This document shows, piece by piece, positions 8,375 to 8,910 of a stretch of DNA of 8,910 nucleotides (its first letter is position 1; the number at the start of each line of letters is the position of its first letter). A model generated the notes under the pieces. That model was not told the DNA's origin. It did not search any database and saw nothing but the letters and a program-made list of their open reading frames with translations. This DNA is from an uncultured Desulfohalobiaceae bacterium (GTDB taxonomy: Bacteria > Desulfobacterota > Desulfovibrionia > Desulfovibrionales > Desulfonatronovibrionaceae): assembly GCA_913055195.1 (NCBI GenBank), contig CAJXJU010000030.1:1-8910 (forward strand), given 5' to 3'. Position numbers and translations under genes: made by a program.

Positions 8375-8431
8375 TACGGTTGAAATTGGTGGTTTCCCGC
8401 TACTGGCGGATGCACCCACTGCAAACTGTAA

Positions 8432-8752
8432 TCAATAAGAACAAAACGTAACCTTTCCCAGCCCCATATTTGTACCTTTTCCTACATGAACCAGGGTGGC
8501 CATCTGCCACCATCTCCACCACCAGGAAGAAGTATTTTCCACAACCACTTTGCCAACCAGGCCGCCCAGAGGTACTTTTCTGTTTTGACGGCTTGAGTAA
8601 CGCTTTAAATCCTTCCAATACAGTTCATCCTTCACAACGTGAGCCTGACTAAATGCTTTTTTAAGTTCTAGCCATAAATCCGGACCTATTAGTTTCTGTC
8701 CATTAAAAATGATGTTCAGCATTTCAAGCCTCCTAACCAAAGTTAAGAAAAA
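8432..8752 (-). pseudogene. cas6: Cas6 CRISPR RNA endonuclease, C-terminal fragment
   Basis: The frame encodes the C-terminal RAMP part of a Cas6-family (PF10040-like) pre-crRNA endoribonuclease. In order it shows an LVRRL...L helix, LYWKDLKRYSSRQ, the PLGGLVGKV strand, and HVGKGTNMGLGKV, the glycine-rich loop near the C-terminus that touches RNA. The spacing from VGKV to HVGKG equals what I recall for intact relatives, so this part is unbroken. The open frame continues upstream to 8902 (156 codons), but I cannot recognise the N-terminal ferredoxin-like domain with its usual opening and active-site region; intact proteins are about 250-300 residues. A run of nine T (minus strand, 8748-8756) marks where similarity fades and could hide a frameshift. 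WWWRWW, encoded by TGG repeats, is odd. No array or other cas gene is in view. It is most likely a remnant, although a short product could still be made. Confidence 0.7.
8729..8734 (-). promoter_or_regulatory. strong Shine-Dalgarno AGGAGG before an internal ATG of the Cas6 fragment
   Basis: AGGAGG on the minus strand lies six bases before the in-frame ATG at 8722, an ideal spacing. Translation there would give a 96-residue protein holding only the Cas6 C-terminal segment. The same bases also encode the conserved Arg-Arg of the longer frame, so the match may be coincidental. Confidence 0.4.
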
Positions 8753-8808
8753 AAAATGGGCTCTTCGACGTTTAGTGTGGAATTTCAGATCAACTATAAC
8801 GATACATG

Positions 8809-8880
8809 AAGTATTTCTCCGCTTATGTCTGAAATAGCATTTCTGCCGGACAACTACCCGGGTTATCATGGCAATGCCAT
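8809..8880 (-). pseudogene. possible decayed start of a Y1 (IS200/REP-associated) transposase
   Basis: On the minus strand ATGGCA is followed, after a five-base surplus that breaks the frame, by codons for ITRVVV. Twelve residues after VVV comes an Asn in RRN. Family members of the REP-associated tyrosine transposases often begin MARITRVVVPG with QRGNR at just this distance. The PG and the HH metal-site residues are not preserved, and nothing recognisable follows. It is therefore at best a short degenerate piece. The similarity is judged from memory and is modest. Confidence 0.35.
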
Positions 8881-8910
8881 CTAATTTCATGGTTGATTTC
8901 ATTTAATGTA

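Noticed and set aside
8391..8431. CCGC/GCGG mini-stem and a GAAACC-like end reminiscent of a CRISPR repeat after the Cas6 fragment
   Set aside because: It occurs once, with no second copy or spacer-like periodicity, and the stem has only four pairs. It cannot be called a CRISPR repeat or a terminator.
8400..8618. 72-codon minus-strand frame overlapping the Cas6 fragment
   Set aside because: The alternative frame encodes the Cas6 motifs with correct spacing. This one has no recognisable motif and is a shadow.
8782..8835. 8-bp inverted repeat ATTTCAGA ... TCTGAAAT around 38 bases, with small nested ATAA/TTAT and ATAC/GTAT pairs
   Set aside because: Several 8-bp inverted repeats at such distances are expected by chance in nearly 9 kb. 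No adjacent direct duplication marks it as a mobile-element end.

Overview
The window is moderately AT-rich bacterial DNA. It holds one complete plus-strand gene, a complete four-gene minus-strand operon, and a decayed stretch at the right edge. A tungsten-type aldehyde:ferredoxin oxidoreductase next to a tripartite RND exporter with a TetR/CecR-like regulator points to an anaerobic Gram-negative bacterium. The protein style resembles sulfate-reducing Desulfobacterota (former Deltaproteobacteria). That placement is inference; there is no rRNA or other taxonomic marker here.

Layout: 1-71 is a short leader with a tandem heptamer and a perfect 12-bp-stem hairpin. 72-2012 (+) encodes an AOR-family oxidoreductase with the full cofactor and [4Fe-4S] signatures. 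A 38-bp gap separates it from the convergent operon, which ends at 2051. Read on the minus strand from 8286 down to 2051, the operon is a TetR-family regulator, an outer-membrane NodT/OprM-type lipoprotein, a periplasmic adaptor and an inner-membrane RND pump. The genes overlap or are spaced by 1 to 12 bases, as expected for one translationally coupled transcript. Upstream of the regulator, a perfect 16-bp palindrome lies between a consensus TTGACA and a weak -10. This is the probable promoter/operator through which the regulator represses the whole operon, itself included.

Beyond the promoter, 8432 to about 8752 (-) encodes the C-terminal part of a Cas6 CRISPR RNA endonuclease, with its RYSSRQ motif and glycine-rich loop. 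The N-terminal part is not recognisable. Further upstream, about 8809-8880 resembles a frameshifted start of a Y1 (IS200/REP-associated type) transposase. The right edge therefore looks like a graveyard of a lost CRISPR-cas locus and a mobile element. No CRISPR array, tRNA or rRNA is visible.

The exporter genes form a self-contained system: the regulator senses a ligand, the pump and adaptor span the inner membrane and periplasm, and the lipoprotein provides the outer-membrane duct. The AOR gene is probably functionally unrelated. I found no clear new multi-gene system. The best leads are the Cas6 fragment with its own good ribosome-binding site, the operator geometry, and the extra cysteines in the oxidoreductase.
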